64,000 nt of DNA from Nevskia sp. (GCA_019689635.1 JADGHB010000005.1:25187-89186); one strand, 5' to 3'. Shown: positions 36,794 to 46,140, numbered from the stretch's first letter. The notes: a model not told the origin generated them from the sequence alone. Numbers and translations are program-made.

Positions 36794-36861
36794 TGGCCGC
36801 GGGCCCGGTCGGCACGACCACGCCGCGGCGCTGCGACAGAGATCGAGGCGGCCCGCGCCAG

Positions 36862-36945
36862 CGTCACCCCGGCGCCCGTTCGCACCGTTACCGTTGCTCC
36901 CTTCCGGGCCTGGCGGGGTTCACGGCTGAACGTCGCGGGGGCACC
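36862..36945 (-). ncRNA. ffs: 4.5S signal recognition particle RNA (small bacterial type)
   Basis: The minus strand contains the SRP-RNA domain IV core: a CAGGCCCGGAAGGGAGCAAC segment (about 36894-36913) with the conserved GGAA tetraloop closing the stem between CAGGCCC and the AGCAAC side. This corresponds to the E. coli CAGGTCCGGAAGGAAGCAGC core. Flanking arms can pair: GTTC with GAAC, and GGTGCCCC with GGGGTG at the ends, giving a single hairpin of about 84-90 nt without an Alu domain. Ends are approximate. It would bind the Ffh encoded at 10.2 kb. No protein gene overlaps it. Confidence 0.9.
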
Positions 36946-37009
36946 GGCGCGGACCGGTGCGCATTGTCCCCTGCGCGGAGCGCGCCGGCAAGGCGCGGCG
37001 CGCGGATGC

Positions 37010-38650
37010 TCAAGAGGGCGGCGACACGCTGGGCGCCGGTGGATACAGCAGCAGCGCCACGCCGCCTTTCTTGAATTCCGGCACCAGCGTGACTTTTCCG
37101 GCGAGTTCCTGCTCGAGCTGCGCAAGGCGGTCGAGCCGCACGAACACCAGTTCGCCGGGCTGTGGCAGGCGGTCGGGCGTGATGGCGCCGCGATAGACCG
37201 AAAAGCTCGGCAGGTAAGTGCGATAGCTGACCGTCGGCAGCGCCAGTTCGCGCGAGCGCAAGGCCGCTTCGCGCACGGGCGCTTGTTGCGCGGCGGCGAC
37301 CACCGGCACCACGCCGAACCACACCAGCGCGCCGAGTGCGAAAGCGCCTCCCAGCAGGGCGCCGTCCGCTTCGAGGCGCGGTCGCAGGAGTAGGTAGAGA
37401 ATGGCCGTTAGCGCGGCGCCGGTCCAGGCCTTGTAGCTCCAGCCGAAGGAGCCGGCCGCCAGCGTGAGAATGCCGCCTTCGTAGGGCCGTGCGGCGAGCT
37501 GCGGCCAGTGCGCGAGCCCCCAGGGCAGGACCCAGGGCAGGCTGCCCAGGAACAAGACCAGCAGCAAGGCGGGCAACAAGGCCCAGAAACGCGCCGGGGT
37601 TTGCCTGGCGCTGCGACCGAACAGGATGAACAAGGGCGTGCACCCGTACAGCAGGTAATGGGGCAGCTGCGTGCTCGAGAACGAGAAGAACACGAACACC
37701 GCGAGAAACCACAGCCACAGATAAGCGTCCAGCGCGTCGCCGCGCGCGCGTCGCCAGGCCGCCGGCAGCAGCGCGGTGAAGGGGGCCACGATCAGCGGCA
37801 GCCAGGCCAGGTAATACCAGGGATGGCCGCCGTGGCCTTGCAGGGTATGTTGGTAGCGGCCGAGGTTTTGTTCGAGCAGGAAATGGCGCAGGAACGCGCC
37901 GTGATCGCGCCGCCACAGCGGGTAAACCCAGGTGGCCGTCACGGCGAGGAACACGAGCCAGCCCAGCGGATTGAACGCTGCCTTGAGCCAGTCCCGCGCG
38001 CGTTTCTGCCAGAGGAAGAACGCCAGGCTCACCGCCAAGGGCAGTGCGACCGCGATGGGGCCTTTGGCGAGGAAGCCCAGGCCCATCCCCAGATAGACGA
38101 ACAGGATCTTGCCCAGACTCGGGGCCGTGAAATAAGCGTAGATCCCGAGCATGGTCGCCGCGATCAGAAGATTGAGCAGGGCGTCGGCGATGGCGGCGTG
38201 GCCGACGAGCCCGACCATGGGCGTGAGCGCCAGACTACCGGCCGCGAGCAAGGCCGCTCTGCGGTCGGCGAGCGAGCGCAGACAGAAGCAGTAGACCCAC
38301 AGCATCCACAGCGTGGCGCAGACCGCCGAAGGCAGGCGGAAGGCGAATTCCTTCACGCCCAGCAGCTTGACCGCCGCCGCCTGCAGCCAGTAGATCAGGA
38401 TCGGTTTGTCGTAACGCGGCTCGCCGTTGAGCGTCGGGGCGAGATAATCCTGGCTGCGCAGCATCTCGACGGTGGCCTCGCTGAAGGCGCCCTCGTCGAG
38501 GTCGAACAGCGGAAGCGCGCCGAGCTGGCTCCAGAAGCCGAGCAGCGCGGCGGCCAGCAGGATGAACAGGTGGCTGGCGTTGGGACTCGAAGCCATCTCG
38601 GAAGCTGCTGCGCTCGCGACGCTTCTGAGATGGCTGGTGCGCGCGCTCAC
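37010..38650 (-). CDS. GT39-type polytopic glycosyltransferase (ArnT/RgtA-like)
   Basis: The 546-residue inner-membrane protein has about 11-12 hydrophobic helices and the GT-C/ArnT signature: LFDLDEGAFSEATVEMLRSQDYLAPTLNGEPRYDKPILIYWLQA near the N-terminus, with the Asp-Glu pair in the first periplasmic loop. It would transfer a sugar from an undecaprenyl-phosphate carrier onto lipid A, core or another envelope acceptor. The GTG at 38650 overlaps the GT2 stop (GTGA), indicating coupling. It is the last of four overlapping genes. Acceptor and sugar are not determined. Confidence 0.9.
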   Translation of the reverse strand: MSARTSHLRSVASAAASEMASSPNASHLFILLAAALLGFWSQLGALPLFDLDEGAFSEATVEMLRSQDYLAPTLNGEPRYDKPILIYWLQAAAVKLLGVKEFAFRLPSAVCATLWMLWVYCFCLRSLADRRAALLAAGSLALTPMVGLVGHAAIADALLNLLIAATMLGIYAYFTAPSLGKILFVYLGMGLGFLAKGPIAVALPLAVSLAFFLWQKRARDWLKAAFNPLGWLVFLAVTATWVYPLWRRDHGAFLRHFLLEQNLGRYQHTLQGHGGHPWYYLAWLPLIVAPFTALLPAAWRRARGDALDAYLWLWFLAVFVFFSFSSTQLPHYLLYGCTPLFILFGRSARQTPARFWALLPALLLVLFLGSLPWVLPWGLAHWPQLAARPYEGGILTLAAGSFGWSYKAWTGAALTAILYLLLRPRLEADGALLGGAFALGALVWFGVVPVVAAAQQAPVREAALRSRELALPTVSYRTYLPSFSVYRGAITPDRLPQPGELVFVRLDRLAQLEQELAGKVTLVPEFKKGGVALLLYPPAPSVSPPS

Positions 38651-39675
38651 TGGCGCACGGCTTCCGTGCGTTGCGCCGCCGGCTGCCGCCAGCCGATGTC
38701 GCCGCGCGGCGGGCTGAGCACCATCGGGCCTTCATGCTGCTGGTAGAAGATGCGGCTCATCATCTCCGCCAGCACGCCGGTGGTCAGAAACTGGATCGAG
38801 AACACCAACAGCAGCACGGCCACCAGGAACAGGGGCCGGCCGCCGATGTCCTGGCCGAGGATGAATTTCACCACCGCGAGATAAAGCATCGCCAGGCTGC
38901 CGAGCGCTCCCAGGACCAGGCCGATGGAGCCGAAGAAATGTCCCGGCCTCGCCCGGAAGCGCAGGAAGAAAAACACCGTCAACAGGTCGAGGATCACGCG
39001 GAACGTGCGCGAAATGCCGTACTTGCTTTTGCCGAACTGGCGCGCGTGATGCGTCACGGGAGTCTCGCCGATGCGCGAAGGCGCGGTCACCATCGCCGCC
39101 CACACCGGGATGAAGCGATGCATCTCGCCGTACAGGCGGACTTCCTTGATCACCCTGGCGCGATAGACCTTGAGGCTGCAGCCATAGTCACGCAGGTTGA
39201 CGCCGGTGACGCGGCCGATCAAGCGGTTGGCGAGTTTGGACGGCAGCTTGCGCGACAGCCAGGCGTCCTGGCGCTGGGCGCGGTAGCCCGCGAGCAGGTC
39301 GAGATCGCGCGCGTACAGTTCCTCGATCATGCGCGGGATGTCGGCGGGATCGTTCTGCAAGTCGCCGTCCAGCGTGGCGATGACTTCGCCGCGGGCGGCG
39401 TCGATGCCGGCCTGCATCGCGGTGGTCTGGCCGTGATTGCGCGCAAAGCGGATCACGCGCACGTGCGGCCCGTACTTCTGCGCCTCGGCGAGCAGGCGCG
39501 GGCCGGTCTCGTCGGGGCTGCCGTCGTCCACCACGATCAATTCCCACGGGCCGCCGTAATCCGCGAGGCCTTCGTGCACGCGCGCGAGCATGGGCGCGAC
39601 GTTGTCGGCTTCGCGGTACATCGGAATGACGACGCTCAAGCTCGGCCTGGGGCCGGGCGCCGGCGGCTGCGTCAC
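38647..39675 (-). CDS. Family 2 glycosyltransferase with two C-terminal membrane helices (DPM/ArnC/RgtE-like)
   Basis: The 342-residue protein has a cytoplasmic GT-A domain (SLSVVIPMYREADNVAPML, VDDGSPDETGPRL, ATLDGDLQNDPADIPRM with the DxD) and two membrane helices (about 250-310). This is the architecture of enzymes that move a sugar from a nucleotide carrier to undecaprenyl phosphate. It would supply the lipid-linked donor for the GT39 enzyme downstream. Its start overlaps the flippase-like gene stop and its stop overlaps the GT39 start, each by four bases. Confidence 0.93.
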   Translation of the reverse strand: MTQPPAPGPRPSLSVVIPMYREADNVAPMLARVHEGLADYGGPWELIVVDDGSPDETGPRLLAEAQKYGPHVRVIRFARNHGQTTAMQAGIDAARGEVIATLDGDLQNDPADIPRMIEELYARDLDLLAGYRAQRQDAWLSRKLPSKLANRLIGRVTGVNLRDYGCSLKVYRARVIKEVRLYGEMHRFIPVWAAMVTAPSRIGETPVTHHARQFGKSKYGISRTFRVILDLLTVFFFLRFRARPGHFFGSIGLVLGALGSLAMLYLAVVKFILGQDIGGRPLFLVAVLLLVFSIQFLTTGVLAEMMSRIFYQQHEGPMVLSPPRGDIGWRQPAAQRTEAVRQ

Positions 39676-40652
39676 GGCGGGAGATCCTTGTCGGTCTTAA
39701 GGTCCGAAAGTCTAGCATTGGCCTTCGCCGGCGAACCGGTGAGCGCGGCGCCCGCCCCCGCGAGCAAGGCGCTGCCCAGCACCAGCAGGTGCAGGTTCAC
39801 CGCGGCGGCGAGCAGCCTCGCCAGCGGCGCGCCCGAGCCGCCCGGGGCCAGCAGCGCCAGCACGCCGGCTTCGTAGGTCCCGAAGCCGCCCGGCGCGTGC
39901 AGCGGCAGCACCGTGGACAAGTCGCCGCCGATGGCGCCGAGGATGCCGAGCGCGGGACGCAGCCCGAGGAGCCGTGCCAGCACCCAGCCCAGCGCGGCGA
40001 GCTTGATCCCCCAGGACAGCCAGGTGAGCGCGAGATCGCGCAGCAGCCCGCCGCAGCGCTGCGGCAGCCCTTGGAGCACGCGACCGGCGAGCCGGGCGAG
40101 GCGGTTCGCCGGCCACGCGCACCAGGCCGCAAGCGGGCGCCGCAGGGAGAAGATCGCCAAGGGCGCCGAGGCGGCGAGCAGCGCCAGCGTGCGGGCGGCA
40201 TTGGCCGCGAGCTCAGCGCCGGCGAGCCAGCCGGCGGCGGCGCAGATCGCGGCCACCGTGGCCAGCACGTGCAGGTCGAGCAGCCGCAGCCACAACAAAA
40301 TGCCGGTGGCGCGTGCGCCGTCCACGCCGAACCAGCGCCGCATCAACCAGGGAAAGCTCGCCTCGCCGGAGCGCGCGGGCAGCAGCCAGTTGAGCGCATT
40401 GTTGATCAGGATCAGCCGCAGGCAGGCGCCGTAGGCGCCGCGCGGGATCTCGGTTTCGGCGATGTAAATGCGCGCCGCGCGCAGGCCATAGCTTGAGAAC
40501 AGGCCGGCGAGCGCCAGGCCCAGCGCGCCAGGAGGCACTTCTCGCCACGGCCGCAGCAGCCCTTGCCATCCCCACAGCCCCTGCACGAGCGCGGCGGCGG
40601 CGATGAGCACCGCCACATTGATCCAGACGGCGCGCGCCGGAGAGCGGTTCAT
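39672..40652 (-). CDS. LPG-synthase-TM / UPF0104 flippase-like membrane protein
   Basis: The 326-residue protein has about eight hydrophobic segments and the MprF-membrane-domain (UPF0104) features SSYGLRAARIYIAE, NNALNWLLPARSGEASFPWLMRR and a late STVLPLHAPGGFGTYEAGVL. The family includes flippase domains for modified lipids, and members often lie beside glycosyltransferases. It could move the lipid-linked sugar made by the GT2 neighbour across the inner membrane. The ATG at 40652 overlaps the epimerase stop. Confidence 0.87.
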   Translation of the reverse strand: MNRSPARAVWINVAVLIAAAALVQGLWGWQGLLRPWREVPPGALGLALAGLFSSYGLRAARIYIAETEIPRGAYGACLRLILINNALNWLLPARSGEASFPWLMRRWFGVDGARATGILLWLRLLDLHVLATVAAICAAAGWLAGAELAANAARTLALLAASAPLAIFSLRRPLAAWCAWPANRLARLAGRVLQGLPQRCGGLLRDLALTWLSWGIKLAALGWVLARLLGLRPALGILGAIGGDLSTVLPLHAPGGFGTYEAGVLALLAPGGSGAPLARLLAAAVNLHLLVLGSALLAGAGAALTGSPAKANARLSDLKTDKDLPP

Positions 40653-41650
40653 CGATGCGCGGCGCGCTCCGCGTCCAGGCGCTCGCGCAGCCAGGTCGCG
40701 AAACGCCGCAGGCCTTCGTCGAAATCGGTGCGCGGCGCGTAATCGAGCAGACGGCGCGCCTTGTCGATGTCGGCATAGGTGTGGCGCATTTCGCCGGGTT
40801 GCCAGTCCTGCCAGTCGAGCCGCGCCTTCACGCCGAGCACCGTCTCCAGCCGGCGGATCAGGTCCAGCAGGCCGATGGTGCGATGATTGCCCAGATTGAA
40901 GATCTCGTAATCGGAAGCGGTGTAGGCCATCGCGGCGCGCACCCCGGCCACGATCTCGCCCCAGTAGGTGTAGTCGCGGGACGACGAGCCGTCGCCGTAC
41001 ACCGGGATGGGCTTTCCGGCCAGCATCAGGCGCGAGAACTTGTGGATGGCGAGATCCGGCCGCTGGCGCTCGCCGTAAACGGTGAAAAAGCGCAAAGCGA
41101 TGAAGCGCAGCCCGAAAGTGCGCGCATAGACGTAGCCGAGCTGTTCGCCGGCGAGCTTGGAGCTGGCGTAGGGATTGAGCGGCAGCAGGTCCTTGTCGTC
41201 CTCGCGCCAGGGCAGGCGCGGGCAGTCGCCGTAGACGCTGGAGGAGGAGCCGAACACGAATTGCTTGATGCCGCGCCGCTGCGCCAGCGCGAGCAGGTTC
41301 TGGGTGCCGATCACGTTGGTCATCTGGTAGCCGAGCGGGTCGGCGAGCGAGTTGCGCACCCCGGCTTTGGCGGCCAGATGCACGATCACGCTGTAGTCGC
41401 CGTTCAAGCGCTGGTCCAGCGCCTGCGCGTCGCGCAGGTCCGCTTGGATCAGGCGGTAGTCGCGATGGTCCAGATGCGGTGCGAGGTTGGCGCGCTTGAG
41501 CGCCTCGTCGTAGTAGGGATCGAAGTTGTCGAGGCAGGTCACGCGCCAGCCTTCGGCGAGCAGGCGGTCCACCAGATGGCTGCCGATGAAGCCGGCGCCG
41601 CCCGTCACCAAGGCATGGCCGGGGGCCGAGGAAGCTTGCGTCACGCGCAC
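40649..41650 (-). CDS. NAD-dependent sugar epimerase, UDP-glucuronate 4-epimerase-like
   Basis: The 333-residue extended SDR enzyme has the NAD site GGAGFIGSHL (17-26), SSSSVYG with the catalytic Ser, and YASSK with the Tyr and Lys. The CLDNFDPYYDEALKRANL and ALRFFTVYGERQRPDLAIHKF segments resemble UDP-glucuronate 4-epimerases (LpsL/CapI type) more than GalE. It would make a UDP-uronic acid such as UDP-galacturonate, though UDP-GlcNAc epimerases cannot be excluded. First gene of the four-gene operon; TAAAAT at about 41673-41678 (minus strand) could be its -10 box. Confidence 0.88.
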   Translation of the reverse strand: MRVTQASSAPGHALVTGGAGFIGSHLVDRLLAEGWRVTCLDNFDPYYDEALKRANLAPHLDHRDYRLIQADLRDAQALDQRLNGDYSVIVHLAAKAGVRNSLADPLGYQMTNVIGTQNLLALAQRRGIKQFVFGSSSSVYGDCPRLPWREDDKDLLPLNPYASSKLAGEQLGYVYARTFGLRFIALRFFTVYGERQRPDLAIHKFSRLMLAGKPIPVYGDGSSSRDYTYWGEIVAGVRAAMAYTASDYEIFNLGNHRTIGLLDLIRRLETVLGVKARLDWQDWQPGEMRHTYADIDKARRLLDYAPRTDFDEGLRRFATWLRERLDAERAAHR

Positions 41651-41784
41651 TCCCGTGCAGGAAAAACGCGGATTTTACGCCCACGCGGCCAGCGCCCGCA
41701 GGATCGCGCAGCACGACTGGCGCCCTCCGTCCGTATCCGCGACAATCTCGCCATCATGCGGCGAATCCCCAGAGTCTTTTTCCG

Positions 41785-43410
41785 ATGAGCTACCTGGCGC
41801 TGGCGCGCAAGTGGCGGCCGCGTCGTTTCGAGGACGTGCGGGGCCAGGACCCGGTCGTCAAGGCGCTCACGCATGCGCTCGCGCGCGACGCGCTGCACCC
41901 GGCGATCCTGTTCACCGGCACGCGCGGCGTGGGCAAGACCACGCTGGCGCGGCTGGTGGCCAAGGGGCTCAATTGCGAAACCGGGGTCACGGCCCAGCCC
42001 TGCGGCGTCTGTTCGGCCTGCCGCGAGATCAACGACGGCCGCTTCGTGGACCTGCTGGAAATCGACGCGGCCAGCAACACCGGCGTGGACGACGTGCGCC
42101 AGTTGATCGACAACGCCCAGTATGCGCCCGCGCGCGGCCGCTACAAGGTCTATCTCATCGACGAAGTGCACATGCTGTCCAGGAGCGCGTTCAACGCGCT
42201 GCTCAAGACGCTGGAGGAACCGCCGCCGCACGTCAAGTTCATCCTCGCCACCACCGATCCTCAGCGCCTGCCGGTGACGGTGCTGTCGCGCTGCTTGCAA
42301 TTCAATCTGAAACGCCTGCCGCCGGCCTTGATTCGCCAGGCCCTGGCCGACATCCTGCGCGAGGAGAAAATCGACTTCGAGCCCGGCGCGGTCGAGGAGC
42401 TGGCGCGAGCCGCCGACGGCTCGCTGCGCGACGGCTTGTCGCTGCTGGATCAGGCCATCGCTTTTTCCGGCGGCGCGCTCGCGCGCGAGCCGATCGAGGA
42501 AATGCTCGGCACTGGAGGTCGCCGCGCCTTGTTCGAGTTGCTGGAGGCGCTGGCGTCCGGCGACGGGGCCGCACTGGTCGGCGGCCTGGATCGGCTGGCG
42601 CAGACCGTCCCCGATTACGCCGCGCTGCTCAACGAGCTGGCCGCCAAACTCCAGCGTATCGCGGTCCTCCAGCTCATGCCGGACGTCGCCGAAGAAGACG
42701 ACGATGCGCGACTGCGGCCGCTGGCCCAGCGGTTCGCGCCCGAGGACGTGCAAGTCTATTACCAGATCGCGGTGCTCGGCCGCCGCGATCTGCCCTGGGC
42801 GCCGGACCCGCGGCTGGGCTTCGAGATGACCTGGCTGCGCATGTACGCGTTTCGGCCGGAGCTGGAATCCGGCGACCGAGGGCCGGGCGAGGCGCTGGGC
42901 GAGGGCTCGAATCGGGCCCGCGCCGCGCGTTCCGAAACCCCGGCGAGCGCCGCGCCGCGAAGCGTGCCCGCGCCTGCCACGAGCGAGGTTGCGATCCCGC
43001 CCGAGCGTTCCTCGCCCATCGACGCGCAGCGCTGGAGCGCGCGCATCGAAACGCTGGGGCTCGACGGCATGACGCGCCAGCTCGCGCGCCACTGCGTCCC
43101 GGTCGGCGAAACCGAGGACGAACTGCGCCTGGCCCTCGACGCGCACGCCAAACATCTGCTGGTGGAAGATCGCCGCGGCGCGATCGAGCGCGCGCTCGCC
43201 GCGCAGACCGGCCGGCGCTTGCGCGTGAGCATCGAGGTCGGCGTTGCGGGCGCGGGACTGAGTCCTGCCGGCGCCGAAGCGGCGGCGCGCGTCGAGCGGC
43301 AGCGCGCGGCGGAAGCGGCGATCGAAGACGATCCCCAGGTGCAGGCGCTCAAGGCGGCGTTCGGGGTGACCGTCCGGCCGGGATCGGTGCAGCCTCTGGA
43401 CGGCCAGTGA
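41785..43410 (+). CDS. dnaX: DNA polymerase III subunit tau/gamma
   Basis: The 541-residue clamp-loader ATPase has the start SYLALARKWRPRRFEDVRGQ, Walker A GTRGVGKT (45-52), a zinc module (Cys64, 73, 76, 79), the VYLIDEVHMLSRSAFNALLKTLEEPP Walker B region, and sensor 1 around ATTDPQRLPVTVLSRC. The C-terminal part after about residue 365 is a variable tau region. No poly-A slippery heptamer for a gamma frameshift was seen. It is followed at once by ybaB and recR, the conserved trio. Confidence 0.97.
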   Translation: MSYLALARKWRPRRFEDVRGQDPVVKALTHALARDALHPAILFTGTRGVGKTTLARLVAKGLNCETGVTAQPCGVCSACREINDGRFVDLLEIDAASNTGVDDVRQLIDNAQYAPARGRYKVYLIDEVHMLSRSAFNALLKTLEEPPPHVKFILATTDPQRLPVTVLSRCLQFNLKRLPPALIRQALADILREEKIDFEPGAVEELARAADGSLRDGLSLLDQAIAFSGGALAREPIEEMLGTGGRRALFELLEALASGDGAALVGGLDRLAQTVPDYAALLNELAAKLQRIAVLQLMPDVAEEDDDARLRPLAQRFAPEDVQVYYQIAVLGRRDLPWAPDPRLGFEMTWLRMYAFRPELESGDRGPGEALGEGSNRARAARSETPASAAPRSVPAPATSEVAIPPERSSPIDAQRWSARIETLGLDGMTRQLARHCVPVGETEDELRLALDAHAKHLLVEDRRGAIERALAAQTGRRLRVSIEVGVAGAGLSPAGAEAAARVERQRAAEAAIEDDPQVQALKAAFGVTVRPGSVQPLDGQ

Positions 43411-43437
43411 GTGAATGAATTCGAAGCGGAGAGATCG

Positions 43438-43761
43438 ATGAAAGGCGCTTTGGGTCAGTTGATGCGGCAGGCGCAACAGGCGCAGGAGGCGATGAAGCGG
43501 CTGCAGGCCGAGCTCGCCGCCGCCGAAATCACCGGCGAGGCCGGTGCCGGCATGGTCAAGATCACGATCAATGGCCGTCACGAAGCCCGACGCGTCGAGA
43601 TCGCGCCGGAGGCGCTGCAGGAGTCCAAGGACTTCCTCGAGGATCTGATCGCTGCCGCGATCAACGATGCCGCGCAGAAACTCGAGCGCCACACCGCCGA
43701 GCGGATGTCCAAGCTCACCGGCGGATTGAATCTGCCACCGGGTTTCGATCTGGGCCATTGA
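43438..43761 (+). CDS. ybaB: YbaB/EbfC nucleoid-associated protein
   Basis: The 107-residue DNA-binding protein has the family pattern of N-terminal helix [22 protein letters not shown], the strand region [19 protein letters not shown], and the C-terminal helix [15 protein letters not shown] with the [14 protein letters not shown] tail. The ATG at 43438 has a GGAGAGA ribosome site and gives normal length; the GTG at 43411 directly after dnaX is less likely. It lies between dnaX and recR as usual. Confidence 0.95.
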   Translation: MKGALGQLMRQAQQAQEAMKRLQAELAAAEITGEAGAGMVKITINGRHEARRVEIAPEALQESKDFLEDLIAAAINDAAQKLERHTAERMSKLTGGLNLPPGFDLGH

Positions 43762-43771
43762 GCGGCATGCG

Positions 43772-44374
43772 ATGGCGGTCACTTACGCTGCACGTCTGGC
43801 GCGTCTGATCGAAGCGCTGCGGCGGCTGCCGGGCGTGGGTCCGAAAACCGCGCAGCGCATGGCTTTCCACCTGCTCGACCGCGACCGCGAGGGCGCGCAG
43901 CGACTCGTCGCGGCGCTCGGCGAGGCGCTGGCCGGCATCGGCCGCTGCCCGGAATGCCGCATGTACTGCGAGGACGGACGCTGCCTCTATTGCACCGAGG
44001 CGCGCACGGCCACGGGCCAGGTCTGCGTGGTGGAGAGCCCTGCGGACCTCGTCGCCATCGAGAACGCCGCCGGTTACCGCGGCCGTTACTTCGTGTTGCT
44101 GGGGCGTTTATCGCCGCTCGACGGCGTGGGTCCGGCGGAACTGGGGCTTGACGTCCTTCAGCGTCAGCTCGAAGGCGGCGGCGTCCGCGAGCTGATCATC
44201 GCCACGAACCCGACGGTGGAAGGCGAAGCCACGGCCTACTATCTCGCCGAACTGGCGCGCGCGCGCGGCGTCAAGGTCACGCGCATCGCCCACGGCGTCC
44301 CGCTGGGCGGGGAGCTGGAATATGTCGATGGTGGCACTCTGGCGCGCGCGCTGTCCGGCCGACAGCCCTTGTAA
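43772..44374 (+). CDS. recR: Recombination protein RecR
   Basis: The 200-residue RecR works with RecF/RecO to load RecA at gaps. It has the helix-hairpin-helix [17 protein letters not shown] near the N-terminus, a zinc module with Cys59, Cys62, Cys71 and Cys74 (CPECRMYC...CLYC), then a Toprim domain with [14 protein letters not shown] and [15 protein letters not shown]. Ten bases separate it from ybaB. Standard length. Confidence 0.97.
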   Translation: MAVTYAARLARLIEALRRLPGVGPKTAQRMAFHLLDRDREGAQRLVAALGEALAGIGRCPECRMYCEDGRCLYCTEARTATGQVCVVESPADLVAIENAAGYRGRYFVLLGRLSPLDGVGPAELGLDVLQRQLEGGGVRELIIATNPTVEGEATAYYLAELARARGVKVTRIAHGVPLGGELEYVDGGTLARALSGRQPL

Positions 44375-44441
44375 ACCGCAGTCCCGCCTCGCCGCGCGCT
44401 GAATCCTCGACGACGAACCGCAGGCTCTACGAAACCCGCCC

Positions 44442-45101
44442 ATGTCCGCCTCCTTCCTTTTCCCGCCGAAGCTCGCGGCCTACTATGCGCGCGTGGCGGT
44501 GCGCGAGGATGCGCTCCTGCGCGAGCTGCGCGCGGAGACCGCGCGGCTGCCCAATGCGCAGATGCAGATCGCGCCCGAGGAAGGCATGCTGCTGGCGCTC
44601 CTGGTCAAGCTCGTCGGCGCGCGCCGCTGCCTGGAAATCGGTGTGTTCACCGGCTACAGCAGCCTGGTGACGGCGCGCGCCTTGCCGGCGGACGGACGCC
44701 TGCTGGCCTGCGACGTGAGCGCCGAGTGGACTGCGGTCGCGCGCCGCTACTGGCACAGGGCGGGGGTCGCGGAGCGCATCGAGCTCAGGCTGGCACCGGC
44801 GCTGCAGACGCTCGAGGCCGAACTCGCCGCGGGCCACGCGGGAACTTATGACTTCGCATTCATCGACGCCGACAAGACCGGCTACCTCGACTATTACGAG
44901 CGTTGCCTGCGCCTGCTGCGTCCCGGCGGGCTGATGGCGGTGGACAATACGCTGTGGTCCGGCGCCGTCGCCGATCCGCACGACCACAGCGCGGACACCG
45001 AAGCGCTCCGCGCCTTCAACGCGCACGTCGCCGACGACGCGCGCGTGGATTTCTGCCTGGTGCCGATCGCCGACGGCGTGACGCTGGCGCGCAAGCGCTG
45101 A
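44442..45101 (+). CDS. Class I SAM-dependent O-methyltransferase (CCoAMT family)
   Basis: The 219-residue O-methyltransferase of family 3 has the SAM motif [15 protein letters not shown], the acidic DVSAEW loop, [24 protein letters not shown] and [12 protein letters not shown] with the metal-binding Asp residues. Bacterial members methylate catechol-type hydroxyls; the substrate here is unknown. The ATG at 44442 is 67 bp after recR on the same strand; the gene converges directly on phhB. Confidence 0.9.
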   Translation: MSASFLFPPKLAAYYARVAVREDALLRELRAETARLPNAQMQIAPEEGMLLALLVKLVGARRCLEIGVFTGYSSLVTARALPADGRLLACDVSAEWTAVARRYWHRAGVAERIELRLAPALQTLEAELAAGHAGTYDFAFIDADKTGYLDYYERCLRLLRPGGLMAVDNTLWSGAVADPHDHSADTEALRAFNAHVADDARVDFCLVPIADGVTLARKR

Positions 45102-45437
45102 CTAGACCAGCAGCGCGTCGATCTTGGCGGCGCAGATGAAATCGTTTTCCGACAGCCCGCCGATGGCGTGAGTCCAATAGGTCACCGTGACGCGGTTGTA
45201 GCCGAAAGCGATCTCGGGATGGTGGTCTTCGCGGTGGGCGATCCAGGCGCAGGCGTTGACGAACGCCTGCGTGTGGTAATAGTCCTTGAATTCGAAGCTC
45301 GCCGCCAGTTTTTTGCCGTCCTCGATGAGCTTCCAGCGCGCCGCGAGCTCGGCGAGCCGGTTTTGGGCTTGCTCTCGGGTGTAGGCCTGGACGCCTCCTT
45401 CGCAGGGCGTGCAACGTTTGCGGGCCAGTTCGGTCAT
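45102..45437 (-). CDS. phhB: Pterin-4a-carbinolamine dehydratase
   Basis: The 111-residue enzyme dehydrates 4a-hydroxytetrahydrobiopterin, recycling the pterin of phenylalanine hydroxylase. The active-site segment HREDHHPEIAFGYNRVTVTYWTH has the conserved His residues, followed by GGLSENDFICAAKID. The N-terminal KRCTPCEGG pair of Cys is common in proteobacterial members. No phhA lies nearby, so the partner hydroxylase must be elsewhere or the protein may serve another pterin pathway. Confidence 0.95.
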   Translation of the reverse strand: MTELARKRCTPCEGGVQAYTREQAQNRLAELAARWKLIEDGKKLAASFEFKDYYHTQAFVNACAWIAHREDHHPEIAFGYNRVTVTYWTHAIGGLSENDFICAAKIDALLV

Positions 45438-45544
45438 GCCATCCTCCGCCGCGCGGGTATGCCGGACAGTTTAGCGACCGCGTTCAGGAGAGGTACATCT
45501 TTCGGGGATACACTCGGCATTACCCATTCAGTCGGGGGATTCCG

Positions 45545-46087
45545 ATGAAGCTCAAAACGCATTCTTTGCTGTGGCTGTCCGCGCTGTGCGCAGCGACGCT
45601 GGTCTTGCCCGCACACGCCTATTCCCGCGAACGTTCGGTCAAAGGGCCACACGGCGGGACGCGCAACGTGCAGGTCCAGGCCGCGCCCGGCGCGGGCTAT
45701 CAACGTCATGTCGAGAGCCAGGGGCCGAACGGGGCGTCGCGCAACGGTAGCCTGTCCGTCGGCGGCGGTAAGGGTTACCACCGCGACTCCACGCTGACCG
45801 GTCCGCGTGGCGGCTCCCGCTCGGTGCAGGCCAACGGCAAGCTGGGGCAGGGTTACAACCGCAGCGTGCAGAGTCAGGGCGCCAACGGCGCTTCGCGCAA
45901 CAGCACCGTATCCATCGGTGGCGGCCAGGGTTACAACCGTAGCAGCACCGTCACCGGTCCCAACGGCGGCTCGCGCACGGTGGAGGTACAGGCCAAGCCC
46001 GGCGAAGGTTACTCGCGCACCGTGGAAAGGACCACGCCCAACGGCAAGACGGTCGAGCGCTCGGTCCAGATCGGCCCGCCGAAGTAA
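45545..46087 (+). CDS. Secreted protein made of six ~26-residue GPNG/GY repeats
   Basis: The 180-residue protein has a signal peptide (about 1-25, cut after PAHA) and then almost only repeats. Each unit reads roughly R-S-V-x-S-x-G-P-N-G-G-S-R followed by a strand and G-x-GY. There are five full copies and a shorter sixth. They alternate between an A type (TGPxGGSRxV...) and a B type (SQGxNGASRN...SxGGGxGY). The regular Gly/Asn turns and alternating strands suggest a beta-solenoid or fibrous surface protein. It is not a curlin repeat, and I do not recognise a family. GGGGGA lies before the ATG. A weak terminator follows. Confidence 0.8.
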   Translation: MKLKTHSLLWLSALCAATLVLPAHAYSRERSVKGPHGGTRNVQVQAAPGAGYQRHVESQGPNGASRNGSLSVGGGKGYHRDSTLTGPRGGSRSVQANGKLGQGYNRSVQSQGANGASRNSTVSIGGGQGYNRSSTVTGPNGGSRTVEVQAKPGEGYSRTVERTTPNGKTVERSVQIGPPK

Positions 46088-46140
46088 GGCCGGCGCGTTA
46101 AGGTTCTAAGGAGGCGGGCCGCAGCGCAGGCCGCGCCGAA

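Noticed and set aside
41785..43410. Programmed frameshift in dnaX to make gamma
   Set aside because: No A-rich slippery heptamer or neighbouring stem-loop was seen in the gene.
45545..46087. Curli subunit (CsgA-like)
   Set aside because: Repeats are about 26 residues with GPNG and GY, not the curlin SxxxxxGxxNxAxxxQ pattern, and there are no csg genes nearby.
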